A stretch of 38,335 bases of DNA from Bacteroidota bacterium. GTDB taxonomy: Bacteria > Bacteroidota > Ignavibacteria > Ignavibacteriales > SURF-24. The stretch covers positions 1-38,335 of the forward strand of contig JAUZPB010000031.1 in NCBI GenBank assembly GCA_030706145.1. Reading direction: 5' to 3'. Made by a program: the position numbers and the translations under genes. Shown piece by piece: positions 27,055 to 36,162 of the stretch. The notes under the pieces are model-generated. The model was not told where the DNA came from and did no database searches. It saw nothing but the letters and a program-made list of their open reading frames with translations. Numbering within the stretch: position 1 is the stretch's first letter; each line of letters starts with the position of its first letter.

Positions 27055-27137
27055 CAGTGCAATGCCTTAATATCGGCTTTCTCTGCTTTTTCTTTACCCT
27101 TGGCCTTTTCGTAATCCTTGATCTTTTCTTAATCCGT

Positions 27138-27167
27138 GAACGGAGCCCTAATGTAGAGGCCCCGTTC
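27138..27167. terminator. Hairpin between convergent genes
   Basis: GAACGGAGCC (27138-27147) pairs with GGCCCCGTTC (27158-27167), one mismatch in 10 bp, loop of ten. It lies between the convergent stops at 27054 and 27245. A T-rich but not uniform tract follows. Confidence 0.5.
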
Positions 27168-27244
27168 GAACATCTTTATATTCTTTAACTAAATTTCACA
27201 GACCTATTCATACAAGAGAATGTAATTTAGTCGCCAAAGGAGAA

Positions 27245-28354
27245 TTATTTTTTTACTTTGCGTTCCCATGCTCCTGTCATTGAAAAATCCTTTGCAATGT
27301 CAACATGACCAGTCCACCTATAAGTTGAGGGCCACTTGCAAAACGAATTAACTAGTTCAGTGAATAATTTAAAGCTTAAAGGAAGTTCCTTTGGTTTCCA
27401 ATGTTGTGTTACATCTAATTCTATATCAATAATACTTTGCTTGCGTAAGATTTTATATGTGCCACCTGTAATATTTGCTCCTTCTATGCGAAATGTCCAC
27501 TTGCCTTTTTCTGTCTCTCCATCTGAAATATTCAGCAGGTTCGGAAAACCTGGATCAAAGGTAATTTCAATCGTACTATTTGAATCATTGGTATGCATTA
27601 GGACGACTTTGCCAGATTCATCTGTAACCAGGTGCATATTATCTACTTTTTTACTCCCGGGAAAGGACAAGTCTGCTATTATGGGTTTATTCATCGGAGG
27701 GTTAAGAGTACCTATTATTGGACGAGAAGAGTAACGTATGAAGTAGACTTTGTTATTATTACGGTGAATTGGAAAACTTGAAGGAACCAGTTTCCTTTCA
27801 CCAATCTGAGCGTGTATCTCAGTCCCTTCTTTTTTTACAAAATCGAATCCAAGCATGTATACAAGGAAAAATTGCTTGGGATCTTTAATATCATTACCAA
27901 CAGGAGCTAGAAATGGCATCCCTTCACTTTCTGAGGTGTTCTCGCGAATCTTTAGTTCTACTTTACGGCCTTGCTTATCTGTAAAGGCAATATCAATATC
28001 CACTCCCTTGCTTGTGATCTCAAAGCGGGCTGGATCAATTATGGCTTCTTCAAGATCGCCAAGACCATTGCCAACTGTAAATGTATTAGGATCAATATGT
28101 ATTCCGCTCTGATAGTATATGTCGACTTTCTTATCTTTTCTGTATCGCAGAATTCTTAAACCTTTTCCATTAATATCATCATCAAAAAGCTGCGGCTCCA
28201 GCATTTCAAACTCAGGATCACCATGAAAATTTGCTACAAGCAGATGCTTCATTGGATCAACTCCAAGTCTGATCGGAAGGATAAATTTTTCGTAGTTAAT
28301 AACTGAAGAGGAAGGATTAAATAATTCGTTATTACTTTGAATTAATGTAGCCAT
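27245..28354 (-). CDS. Conserved-looking protein of unknown function
   Basis: 369 residues, not recognised. There is no signal peptide or membrane segment, so it is probably cytosolic. The sequence is beta-rich and acidic-aromatic: RLGVDPMKHLLVANFHGDPEFEMLEPQLFDDD, YYQSGIHIDPNTFTVGNGLGDLEEAIIDPARFEI, FLAPVGNDIKDPKQFFLVYMLGFDFV, RWTGHVDIAKDFSMTGAWERKVKK. The pattern resembles lipid- or carotenoid-related beta-barrel (lipocalin/AttH-like) enzymes, but no diagnostic motif was found. It diverges from the lysine-rich gene across a 431-base gap that holds a sigma-54-like element pointing the other way. Confidence 0.7.
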   Translation of the reverse strand: MATLIQSNNELFNPSSSVINYEKFILPIRLGVDPMKHLLVANFHGDPEFEMLEPQLFDDDINGKGLRILRYRKDKKVDIYYQSGIHIDPNTFTVGNGLGDLEEAIIDPARFEITSKGVDIDIAFTDKQGRKVELKIRENTSESEGMPFLAPVGNDIKDPKQFFLVYMLGFDFVKKEGTEIHAQIGERKLVPSSFPIHRNNNKVYFIRYSSRPIIGTLNPPMNKPIIADLSFPGSKKVDNMHLVTDESGKVVLMHTNDSNSTIEITFDPGFPNLLNISDGETEKGKWTFRIEGANITGGTYKILRKQSIIDIELDVTQHWKPKELPLSFKLFTELVNSFCKWPSTYRWTGHVDIAKDFSMTGAWERKVKK

Positions 28355-28785
28355 ATGAGAACTCCAAAATAATGAGTTAATTGAACATATCAGGCACAGA
28401 GATTACTTAAGCAATTTAACCGAACAATTTTTGAAAGAATGGACCCGTCTTTGAGGTGTCCTTAAATAACAATCCAAGCATCCCCAAAATATGAAAATTT
28501 CTTATTAAAGCTAATGAAATTTTTAACTTCTTTTAGTGAATTAACTAATAAAAATTGAAGAGCAGAAATGCTTTATTTTTAAGCTACAAAAGCTTTCTTT
28601 TTAGACTCTTTATTATAGAAAATAATTTTATCTAAGGAACATTAATTCAATTATCAGCGTTAATCCGGTTGTAAGATAATAAATTGAAAAGAAATTAACG
28701 CAAATTTTTACTAATTTTTGGCGGGAAAATTGTAGTAAATTGAAATGGGGAATGTTACTAATAAAAACTTTAGAGAAGAGATCCA
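28355..28785. other. Divergent intergenic region, 431 bp
   Basis: No ORF. AT-rich. It contains the -24/-12-like element at 28719-28733 toward the lysine-rich gene; the promoter for the minus-strand gene is not identifiable. Confidence 0.5.
28719..28733 (+). promoter_or_regulatory. Sigma-54-like -24/-12 element before the lysine-rich gene
   Basis: TGGC at 28719, GGG AAAA, then TTGT at 28730 has the spacing of TGGCACG-N4-TTGC with T in place of the final C, the same variant as at 13491-13505. It is 53 bases before the ATG at 28786. No repeated activator sites were found upstream. Confidence 0.4.
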
Positions 28786-29730
28786 ATGGCTAAAAAAATA
28801 TTAACGAAAGAGAAAAATGCTGCTGCTGAACTAACATCTGATCCAAAAATAAAAAAGACTCAGAAGAGTAAGCAAATTTCAAAGAGTAAAGCAACCTCAG
28901 AAAATAAAGCAGATTCAGAAAGTAAAGCAGATTCAGAAAGTAAAGCAGCTTCAGAAAGCAAACCAGAACAGAATAAAAGTGAAGCTTTGCCGAAAACTCA
29001 AAAAGATCTGAAGCAAGTAAATACTTCTGAAAAGAAAAAGACCTCAAAACAATCTGTAATAGATCAGAAGCCAAAGAGTACTAAAGTAAAAGGTACAAAA
29101 ATAAAAAGTACAAAAGCTGCTAAGGATTTGCCTGAAAAAAAAGTTAAAACAAAATCAGCTGGAACTAAAGAAAATAACGACAAACTTCAAAAGGATGAAA
29201 TTAAATCTAAAAAGTCAGTTAAAGCTAATAGTACTGCTAAAGTTAAAAGCGCTTCTAAGGCTAAAAGTACTTCTAAAGTTAAAAGCACTTCAAAAGTTAA
29301 GGATGTAAAAGAAAAGAAGTCTAAGCCAGGGAAAAATTCTAAAGCTGATATAAAACCTGCAGCTCAAAAGAAAAAGGGTGAAAAAGTTTCTTCAGGAAAA
29401 AAAGAAAATGTTGTGGAAAGAAAAGCTGCAAGGGCTAATGCTCCCGAAAAAGAATATAAATTTCCTGCACCGGTATTGGCACCAAGACCAGAAGCAGCTG
29501 AAGTTAAATTAGATGCATGGTTTATGGACCTTTCCTCACTGAACAAATCTACAGTTGATCCCAGAGGCACTATGCTGGTCGTAAGAGATAAACAGCATGA
29601 AATTGGCATTCATGTCGATCCTTTTAACAAAAATATTTTATTCTCTTATTTCCCTAAGGTTGGAAAGGGAGAAGTGATGAATATTCCTATTTCATTGCAC
29701 GAACTTATACGTTTTATTACAAATAAATAG
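28786..29730 (+). CDS. Lysine-rich protein with low-complexity N-terminus and conserved-looking C-terminal domain
   Basis: 314 residues. The first about 220 are Lys/Ser/Ala/Thr low complexity with local repeats (ADSESK repeated, SKVKSTSKVK repeated), strongly basic like histone H1-type or AlgP-like nucleoid proteins. From about 222 the composition changes abruptly to a normal globular sequence: EYKFPAPVLAPRPEAAEV, LDAWFMDLSSLNKSTVDPRGTMLVVRDKQHEIGIHVDPFN, FSYFPKVGKGEVMNIPISLHELIRFITNK. There is no signal peptide, so it acts in the cytoplasm. A nucleic-acid-binding tail on a small regulatory or chaperone-like domain is a fair guess, but no family was recognised. AGAGAAGAG precedes ATG 28786. 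Confidence 0.8.
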   Translation: MAKKILTKEKNAAAELTSDPKIKKTQKSKQISKSKATSENKADSESKADSESKAASESKPEQNKSEALPKTQKDLKQVNTSEKKKTSKQSVIDQKPKSTKVKGTKIKSTKAAKDLPEKKVKTKSAGTKENNDKLQKDEIKSKKSVKANSTAKVKSASKAKSTSKVKSTSKVKDVKEKKSKPGKNSKADIKPAAQKKKGEKVSSGKKENVVERKAARANAPEKEYKFPAPVLAPRPEAAEVKLDAWFMDLSSLNKSTVDPRGTMLVVRDKQHEIGIHVDPFNKNILFSYFPKVGKGEVMNIPISLHELIRFITNK

Positions 29731-30070
29731 TAACAAAAATAAATAGTAGTAAAAATAAATATTAACAAAAACCGGAATGAGAAATTCGTTTTCCTCAATC
29801 CGGTTTGATCTCTCTGATTTGTATTAACTACTTCTTAGCCTTCAAGAAATTCTGCCCCTCCCTCCCTAAATACTGAAATTGAATAAATATCTTTAAATAA
29901 CTATGTTTGCTTTTTAGAATGTAATTCGTCTGCTTAAATACTTAATTCTGGACATGTTTATTGCCAAAAACTATTTATTATGCAGACACATTTTTTGTGC
30001 AGACGCTTTTTTTTACCTTGTCCCATCTTACATTAGTCTCGAATTAAACTAAAGTCGGAAATTCAACATT
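29731..30070. other. Intergenic region before the rhamnosidase gene
   Basis: 340 bases. It holds the terminator at 29769-29806 and a set of GCAGAC motifs: TGCAGAC at 29981-29987 and 29998-30004 (17 bp apart) and the inverse GTCTGC at 29928-29933. It also has one TTGTCCC near 30016, similar to the TGTCCC repeats before the chemoreceptor. These are possible operator elements for the glycosidase genes. Confidence 0.4.
29769..29806 (+). terminator. Terminator after the lysine-rich gene
   Basis: AAACCGGAATGAG (29769-29781) pairs with CTCAATCCGGTTT (29794-29806), 13 bp with one mismatch and a 12-base loop. A T-containing tail follows. Confidence 0.65.
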
Positions 30071-32557
30071 ATGAAATCAGATATGCTAAAAAATAATTTG
30101 TTATATCCTGAAAAAAGAAGCCTTTTTATTTTGTCGCTTTTTTTGATCTTAACATACTTTGTGTGCTTTTTGCCGGCTTTAGAAGCTTCTCCTAAAAAGA
30201 ATAATGGAGGCGAAGTAAGAGAGAATAATTTATTAAGCAGTGCTAACAGTAAATGGACTGCAAAGTGGATATGGCAAAACCGTGATAGCAGCCTGCCTAA
30301 TACATGGCTTTGCTTGCGCAAAAAAGTGACTCTTTTAGAAAAACCATCTTCTGCTCCAACACGAATTGCAGTTGAAAATAAGTACTGGCTTTTTATAAAT
30401 GGCAGCCTTGTTGTATCAGATGGCGGTATGGATATTCGCCCCGATTTTTCCAACACTTATTATGATTCACTTGATATAGCTCCATATTTGAATTCAGGTG
30501 AAAATATTATCTCTGTATTGGTCTGGTACAAAGGTGGAGTAAATGGATATTCACAGAATATGACTAAGATAGGTGGCCTCCTTTTTCAATCAGATCTCAA
30601 GGGAGTTGAACCATCTATAATTATTTCAGATGACTCGTGGAAAATCAAAGAGCACCCTGCCTTCATTAGAACACCGCAGCAGCAGCAGTGGGGCGACTAT
30701 AAGTGGGTTGAATATCCGGTTATTTATGATGCGCAAAAAGAATTTACGGGTATGAACAGCTGGACATCCCAGTCTTTTGATGAGCACGATTGGCCATTGG
30801 CTTCAATAATTGCAGATGCATCAGGATCACCATGGAATAAGCTCCTTTACCGCACTATACCTATGCATGAGATACTTAAACCAGTTGATTTTATTAATAA
30901 GGCAGCCCTGCCAAAACAGGTTACATCTGATACTACTTTTACTTTAGAACTTGGAAATAACATTCAGGGGCACGTTCTCTTTAAGATTAATTCAAAGACA
31001 GAAGGTGATACAATTCTGATAAGAATGAATGAGTGGTATACTGAAAGATATATTACAAAAACCGGTCTGCAGGAATATACTACTTTCCAGTGGCAGAATC
31101 CGAGTGGACAGCCTTGGAAGAAACACTCCGTGGAATTTTCTTTTAAGAACGTTACAGGAGAAATTCAGGTACTTGATGTGAAATTTTTGCCAGATGGATA
31201 CAATACTAAAATACTTGGAAAATTTGAATCTGATAATACCCGCTTAAATACTCTCTGGAAAAAATGCCTTAACACTTCATATGTATGTATGCGCGATCAG
31301 TTCTATGATTGTCCTGACAGGGAAAGGGGACAATGGTGGGGTGATGTATCAGAACAAATATTATATTCATTTTATCTTTATGACCACAATGCCTCTTTGC
31401 TTGCCAAGAAAGGATTTCGTGAGCTTTTCAATACTCAAAAAGAGGACAAATCACTTTATACTACGGCACCTGGAAACCGCTTCCATCTTCCAGACCAGAA
31501 TATGGCAGCAGTAATGAGTATAGGTGATTATTTTATGTATACAGCCGATAGCTCGCTTGTTCGAGAACTATATCCGAAAATATCTGCTTATTTTAAGCAG
31601 TACATTTCTAATACTAGAAACTGCGATGGAATGCTGATCCTGCAAAAAGATGTATGGAACTGGATCGACTGGGGGGACAGTCTTGATGTAAAAACAGGAA
31701 GCGCTAATACGGTTGTAAATGGCTTGTTTGTACGCTTGTCTGAAACAATGAAAATGCTGGCGAAAGTCTCTGGTGCCTTAAGCGATATAAAATATTATGA
31801 AAATATGCAGAGGCAGGTTAAGAAAAACTTTAACTCTTATTTCTGGAATAACAAAAAAAATGCATATGCTTTTTATAGACTTAAAGATTCATTATCGAGT
31901 ATAAGTGACGACAGGTCTAATGCATGGGCAGTTCTGGCAGGTGCAGTCGATAATAAAAAACTTAAAGGTGTTATAGATATATTAAAAAGCAAACTCTGGG
32001 CTAGCCCATATCAGGAACGATATATTGAAGAGGCCCTTTTTGTTTTAGGATTACCTGAAGAAGCACTTCTTCGTATGCTCAGTTATTATCGGCCTGATAT
32101 AGATTCCTGGTCACAAACAATGTGGGAGAGAATGGGAAATAACAGCACAAACAATCATGCCTGGGCTGCTAGCCCTTGTTACTTGCTTGGCGCTTATGTA
32201 GCTGGAATAAAACCCATAAAACCTGGATATTCGGAATATGAAGTAATGCCTATGCTTGGAAATTTGACTTATGTTTCTGCTTCTATCCCCACTCAAAAAG
32301 AGGTCATAGCAGTTTCAGATTCTTTAAGAGAAGATACATTTACTATGGACTTAGTTTCGCCAAAAGGGTGCAAGGCAATTGTCGGAATTCCTCAAATAAA
32401 AAAATGGATTTCGGTTGAAGTAAATGGGACTACGATCTGGAAAAAAGGAAAATTTATTAAAGCATTAGATGCTATAACTAGCGCCAAGTCTGATAAGGGA
32501 TTTATTAAATTTAAGGTTGCTCCGGGAAACTGGAAATTTACTGCTCATCTAAGGTAA
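30071..32557 (+). CDS. Family GH78-like alpha-L-rhamnosidase
   Basis: 828 residues. A hydrophobic export segment lies near 17-40, so the enzyme is probably periplasmic or outer-membrane exported. N-terminal beta-domains (KWTAKWIWQNRDSS...NKYWLFINGSLVV) precede a concanavalin-like rhamnosidase domain and the (alpha/alpha)6 catalytic domain. The catalytic signature DCPDRERGQWWGD gives Asp413, Glu418 and Asp425, the same spacing as Asp567/Glu572/Asp579 of Bacillus RhaB. The probable base is Glu686 in TMWERMGNNSTNNHAW. The C-terminal beta-domain (EYEVMPMLGNLTYVSASIPT) is complete. It would release terminal L-rhamnose from plant or bacterial glycans. A GH31 gene follows 238 bases on. No obvious Shine-Dalgarno is present; ATG 30083 is an alternative start. 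Confidence 0.88.
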   Translation: MKSDMLKNNLLYPEKRSLFILSLFLILTYFVCFLPALEASPKKNNGGEVRENNLLSSANSKWTAKWIWQNRDSSLPNTWLCLRKKVTLLEKPSSAPTRIAVENKYWLFINGSLVVSDGGMDIRPDFSNTYYDSLDIAPYLNSGENIISVLVWYKGGVNGYSQNMTKIGGLLFQSDLKGVEPSIIISDDSWKIKEHPAFIRTPQQQQWGDYKWVEYPVIYDAQKEFTGMNSWTSQSFDEHDWPLASIIADASGSPWNKLLYRTIPMHEILKPVDFINKAALPKQVTSDTTFTLELGNNIQGHVLFKINSKTEGDTILIRMNEWYTERYITKTGLQEYTTFQWQNPSGQPWKKHSVEFSFKNVTGEIQVLDVKFLPDGYNTKILGKFESDNTRLNTLWKKCLNTSYVCMRDQFYDCPDRERGQWWGDVSEQILYSFYLYDHNASLLAKKGFRELFNTQKEDKSLYTTAPGNRFHLPDQNMAAVMSIGDYFMYTADSSLVRELYPKISAYFKQYISNTRNCDGMLILQKDVWNWIDWGDSLDVKTGSANTVVNGLFVRLSETMKMLAKVSGALSDIKYYENMQRQVKKNFNSYFWNNKKNAYAFYRLKDSLSSISDDRSNAWAVLAGAVDNKKLKGVIDILKSKLWASPYQERYIEEALFVLGLPEEALLRMLSYYRPDIDSWSQTMWERMGNNSTNNHAWAASPCYLLGAYVAGIKPIKPGYSEYEVMPMLGNLTYVSASIPTQKEVIAVSDSLREDTFTMDLVSPKGCKAIVGIPQIKKWISVEVNGTTIWKKGKFIKALDAITSAKSDKGFIKFKVAPGNWKFTAHLR

Positions 32558-32600
32558 TTAAATGCCTTTGGGGAATTAAAGACCTTAAATAATTAAAAGT

Positions 32601-32686
32601 CTTAAGCTGAAGTATAAACCTTAAGCTAAGTTCAAACTTCAAGCAAAGTATGAACTTAAAGCTAAGTAAGAACTTTAAGTATAACC
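32601..32686 (+). repeat. Degenerate ~18-bp tandem repeat between glycosidase genes
   Basis: Units start with CTTAAGC or a variant at 32601, 32620, 32637, 32655 and 32673, each about 17-19 bp (e.g. CTTAAGCTAAGTTCAAA). Divergence between units is moderate. Role unknown. Confidence 0.7.
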
Positions 32687-32795
32687 AAAACTATTTTTAG
32701 TGGTCGGCACAATGCTGCTAATCTATATTAGTGAAATTATGAAAATAAATAAATTGTATAACTTGTTTGGCTAATAAAATTATCCGGGAGACTAA

Positions 32796-35700
32796 ATGAA
32801 GCATTATATAATGCTCTTCCTTAATATTGCACTATTATCAACTTTCTGTCTTGCACAGAAAAATGATCCTTCCTCAGATCCAAAATCCTTAGTGACCTCT
32901 GGAAATGCAAGGTTTACCGTTATTACTCCTCAGCTTATCAGAATGGAATATTCTGATAATGGTAAATTTGAAGATCATGCTTCATTTGTTGTTATTAACC
33001 GTAAGCTTGATCCACCTAAATACTCTCTTAAAGAGAAAGATGGCTGGCTGGAGATAAATACTGAAAAGCTTAAACTTGAATATAAAAAAAACAGTGGCAA
33101 GTTTTCTAGTAATAACCTCAGAATAACGTTTCAGTTAAACAATAAGCAGGTAACGTGGCATCCAGGAATGAAGAACGAGCATAATCTGAAAGGTACAACC
33201 AGAACGCTCGATGGCTGGAATGGTGGCTCACCCGACAGACTGGAAGATGGTGTCGTTTCTCGTGATGGATGGTATTTGCTCGATGATTCCAAATCTTTTC
33301 TGTTCGATAACTCAGATTGGAATTGGGTAATGAAAAGACCAGATGAAGAATTGCAGGACTGGTATTTTTTAGGCCATGGCCATGACTATAAAAAAGCTTT
33401 GTCCGACTATACAAAAATTGCAGGCCCTATTCCTATGCCTCCAAAGTTTGCCTTCGGTTACTGGTGGTCAAGGTATTGGAATTATTCGGATGATGAATTA
33501 AAAGACCTTGTTAATACAATGAAATCTCTTGAAATTCCAATTGATGTGCTTATAATTGATATGGATTGGCACAGAACATATGGCCTTGGTATAGGTAAAG
33601 AAAAAAAAGATGAATTTGGTGAAACAATTGGCTGGACCGGTTACTCATGGAATCGTGAGTATTTTCCCGATCCTGAAGGATTCTTAAAATGGACAGATAA
33701 AAAAGAATTAAAAACTGCATTAAATCTTCACCCCGCCTCAGGCATTGCTCCAATGGAAGATCAGTATAACGATTTTGCAAAAGAATATGGCTTTGACACA
33801 ACGGGAAGAAAAAATATTCCATTTAAGATTGAGGACAAAAAGTGGGCTAAGACTTATTTCGATGTTGTCCTTCATCCAATGGAAAAAATGGGAATTGACT
33901 TTTGGTGGCTTGACTGGCAGCAGTGGCGGGAAAGTAAGGAATTAAAGGGCTTAAGCAACACCTGGTGGCTTAATTATACATTCTTTACTGAAATGGAGCG
34001 AGAAGGTCTTAAGCGGCCATTGCTGTTTCACCGCTGGGGGGGCCTGGGTAATCACCGCTATCAGATCGGATTCTCAGGAGATGCATATTGCACATGGGAT
34101 ATGCTTTCTTTTGAACCTTACTTTACTGCTACAGCAGCTAATGTGGGCTATGGCTACTGGAGTCACGATATTGGCGGGCACATACCTGTCGGTAACTCTA
34201 CAAATCCCGAACTCTATCTAAGGTGGATACAGTTTGCAACATTCAGCCCTATTGTTAGAACACATTGCACAAAATCAGCAGAGATTGAAAGGCGGATCTG
34301 GAAATTCCCTGATCATTTCGAAATGATGCGCGATGCACTTCAGCTGCGCTATGCTCTTGCTCCTTATATCTATAATTCTGCAAGAAAAGCCTATGAAACA
34401 GGCTTGTCAATCTGCAGACCTATGTATTATGACTTCCCTGAAAAAGATGAGGCTTATGATTTTACTGGCCAGTATTTCTTTGGCGATGATATGCTTGTCT
34501 CACCTGTAGCTTCTCCCATAGATAGTAAAGATGACCTTGTTCAAAAAAAAATATGGCTGCCCGAGGGCGACTGGTTTGAATGGTCCAGCGGGACTATGCT
34601 AAAAGGCGACAGAATAATTGAAAGAAATTTTGCATTAAATGAAATTCCTGTCTATCTGAGATCGGGCTCTGTTATTCCGATGTATCCTAAAATTGATAAC
34701 CTGCAGAACGTCGTAGATAAAATGATACTTGCTGTTGCTCCAGGGGTAAATTCATTTAGCCTTGACCTATATGAAGACGACGGAAAAACTGATAACTACA
34801 GGAAAAATGAATATTCGCGTACAAAAATTGAAAAGACTTGCTTGTCAGATGGTAGCCTGGAATTGGTCATTAACCCTGTAAATGGTTCCTATAGTGGTAT
34901 GTCTGATAAAAAGAGCTACGAGATAAGATTGCTAAGAAGCCAAGTGCCTGAAAAAGTATTAGTAAATGGGAAAGAATTTGCCTATAACATTGAAGGTACT
35001 GAAGGATCATGGAACTATAGTGGTGAAGATCTTACAGTCCATATTTATACAGCAAAGATCCCAGTAGATACTAAAGCAGAAATAACAATAAAGTTCTCTC
35101 AGTCTGATAAAAATCTTGATAACCTCTTAAATGGTAAAGCTGGGCAGTTTAGCAGACTTAAAGAAATTACTGGAAGACTGAAATATGAAATAGCAAGGAT
35201 AAACTGGGCTGGAACAATACCAGAGGATTATTTAAGAATATCCCAGATGGCCTCAAAAATTACTGCTCATCCTGAAGAGTTAAGCAGTGAATTAAATTAT
35301 TTTGAAAAAAACTATGATATGGCAGTCAATAAGATCATAAGAATAGAAGGGATAAACCAGCAGAAGGTAAGTACTCTTGTGCGTCATCTTGGAAGACAAT
35401 TGAAATTTCTTGACAAGCCTACTTTAAAAATATACGAGGGTAATCAAAACAAAACAAAACGCCTCGAGATCTTATCACAGGATCTCGACACAAAAACTTA
35501 TTATACAATAGATGGTTCTGATCCAAATGAGAATTCAAAACTGTACATAGATCCCATCGAAATTACAAGATCTACATATGTAAAAGCAATAAGCTATAAA
35601 GATGGTTTTATTCCAAGCATAATTTCAGATACTGTAATTAGTTTGCCCTGGGCAAAATCTGTAAAATATAAGTATCCTTACGACGCCAGGTATACAGGTA

Positions 35701-36122
35701 ATAATGAAAATGCCCTTATTGATGGAGTAAGGGGCTCAATGGATAAACTAAATAAAAACTGGATCGGTTTTAATGGTGATGATCTTGAAGCTGTCATAGA
35801 ATTATTTAAACCTGAAAAGATATCGACTTTAACAGCCTCATTTCTTAATAATCAAAATAGCTGGATATTTTTGCCGCAGTCAGTTACTTATGAAGTAAGT
35901 GAAGATGGAATTAATTTTAAGAAAGTCTATGACGAAAATTTAGCTAATGTATCTTCAAGTCAGCTTGCACCTTTTGTAAAGGAGGTAAAAGCTAAAGTAG
36001 ATAAAAATAACGTGAGATTTATTAAGATAATTGCAAAAAACCTTGGCGTAATTCCAAACTGGCATAGCGCAAAAGGGGAAAAGCCCTGGCTTTTTGTTGA
36101 CGAAGTATACATAAATAATTAA
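32796..36122 (+). CDS. Family GH31 alpha-glycosidase with C-terminal carbohydrate-binding-like modules
   Basis: 1108 residues with a signal peptide (MLFLNIALLSTFCLAQ); GGGAG precedes the start. The N-terminal beta-domain (FTVITPQLIRMEYSDNGKFED) leads to the GH31 barrel (KFAFGYWWSRYWNYSDDEL, IPIDVLIIDMDWH). The nucleophile is Asp373 in FWWLDWQQW, and the general acid is Asp429 in FSGDAYCTWDML. The conserved LRWIQFATFSPIVRTHC and a C-terminal DUF5110-like segment follow. The extension is unusual: a helical linker (about 770-880), a chitobiase/Fn3-like module (about 890-950: YYTIDGSDPNENSKLY...STYVKAISYKDGF) and an F5/8-type discoidin-like module to the end. The product could be alpha-glucosidase or alpha-xylosidase. 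A methyltransferase gene follows after 40 bases. Confidence 0.9.
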   Translation: MKHYIMLFLNIALLSTFCLAQKNDPSSDPKSLVTSGNARFTVITPQLIRMEYSDNGKFEDHASFVVINRKLDPPKYSLKEKDGWLEINTEKLKLEYKKNSGKFSSNNLRITFQLNNKQVTWHPGMKNEHNLKGTTRTLDGWNGGSPDRLEDGVVSRDGWYLLDDSKSFLFDNSDWNWVMKRPDEELQDWYFLGHGHDYKKALSDYTKIAGPIPMPPKFAFGYWWSRYWNYSDDELKDLVNTMKSLEIPIDVLIIDMDWHRTYGLGIGKEKKDEFGETIGWTGYSWNREYFPDPEGFLKWTDKKELKTALNLHPASGIAPMEDQYNDFAKEYGFDTTGRKNIPFKIEDKKWAKTYFDVVLHPMEKMGIDFWWLDWQQWRESKELKGLSNTWWLNYTFFTEMEREGLKRPLLFHRWGGLGNHRYQIGFSGDAYCTWDMLSFEPYFTATAANVGYGYWSHDIGGHIPVGNSTNPELYLRWIQFATFSPIVRTHCTKSAEIERRIWKFPDHFEMMRDALQLRYALAPYIYNSARKAYETGLSICRPMYYDFPEKDEAYDFTGQYFFGDDMLVSPVASPIDSKDDLVQKKIWLPEGDWFEWSSGTMLKGDRIIERNFALNEIPVYLRSGSVIPMYPKIDNLQNVVDKMILAVAPGVNSFSLDLYEDDGKTDNYRKNEYSRTKIEKTCLSDGSLELVINPVNGSYSGMSDKKSYEIRLLRSQVPEKVLVNGKEFAYNIEGTEGSWNYSGEDLTVHIYTAKIPVDTKAEITIKFSQSDKNLDNLLNGKAGQFSRLKEITGRLKYEIARINWAGTIPEDYLRISQMASKITAHPEELSSELNYFEKNYDMAVNKIIRIEGINQQKVSTLVRHLGRQLKFLDKPTLKIYEGNQNKTKRLEILSQDLDTKTYYTIDGSDPNENSKLYIDPIEITRSTYVKAISYKDGFIPSIISDTVISLPWAKSVKYKYPYDARYTGNNENALIDGVRGSMDKLNKNWIGFNGDDLEAVIELFKPEKISTLTASFLNNQNSWIFLPQSVTYEVSEDGINFKKVYDENLANVSSSQLAPFVKEVKAKVDKNNVRFIKIIAKNLGVIPNWHSAKGEKPWLFVDEVYINN

Positions 36123-36162
36123 ACAAAATATATGAACTCAAAAGGAGAACTAGGAATTAAAA

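Noticed and set aside
27845-28159. Plus-strand ORFs inside the 27245-28354 gene
   Set aside because: Shadows of the minus-strand gene, which has better length and composition. No start signals on the plus strand.
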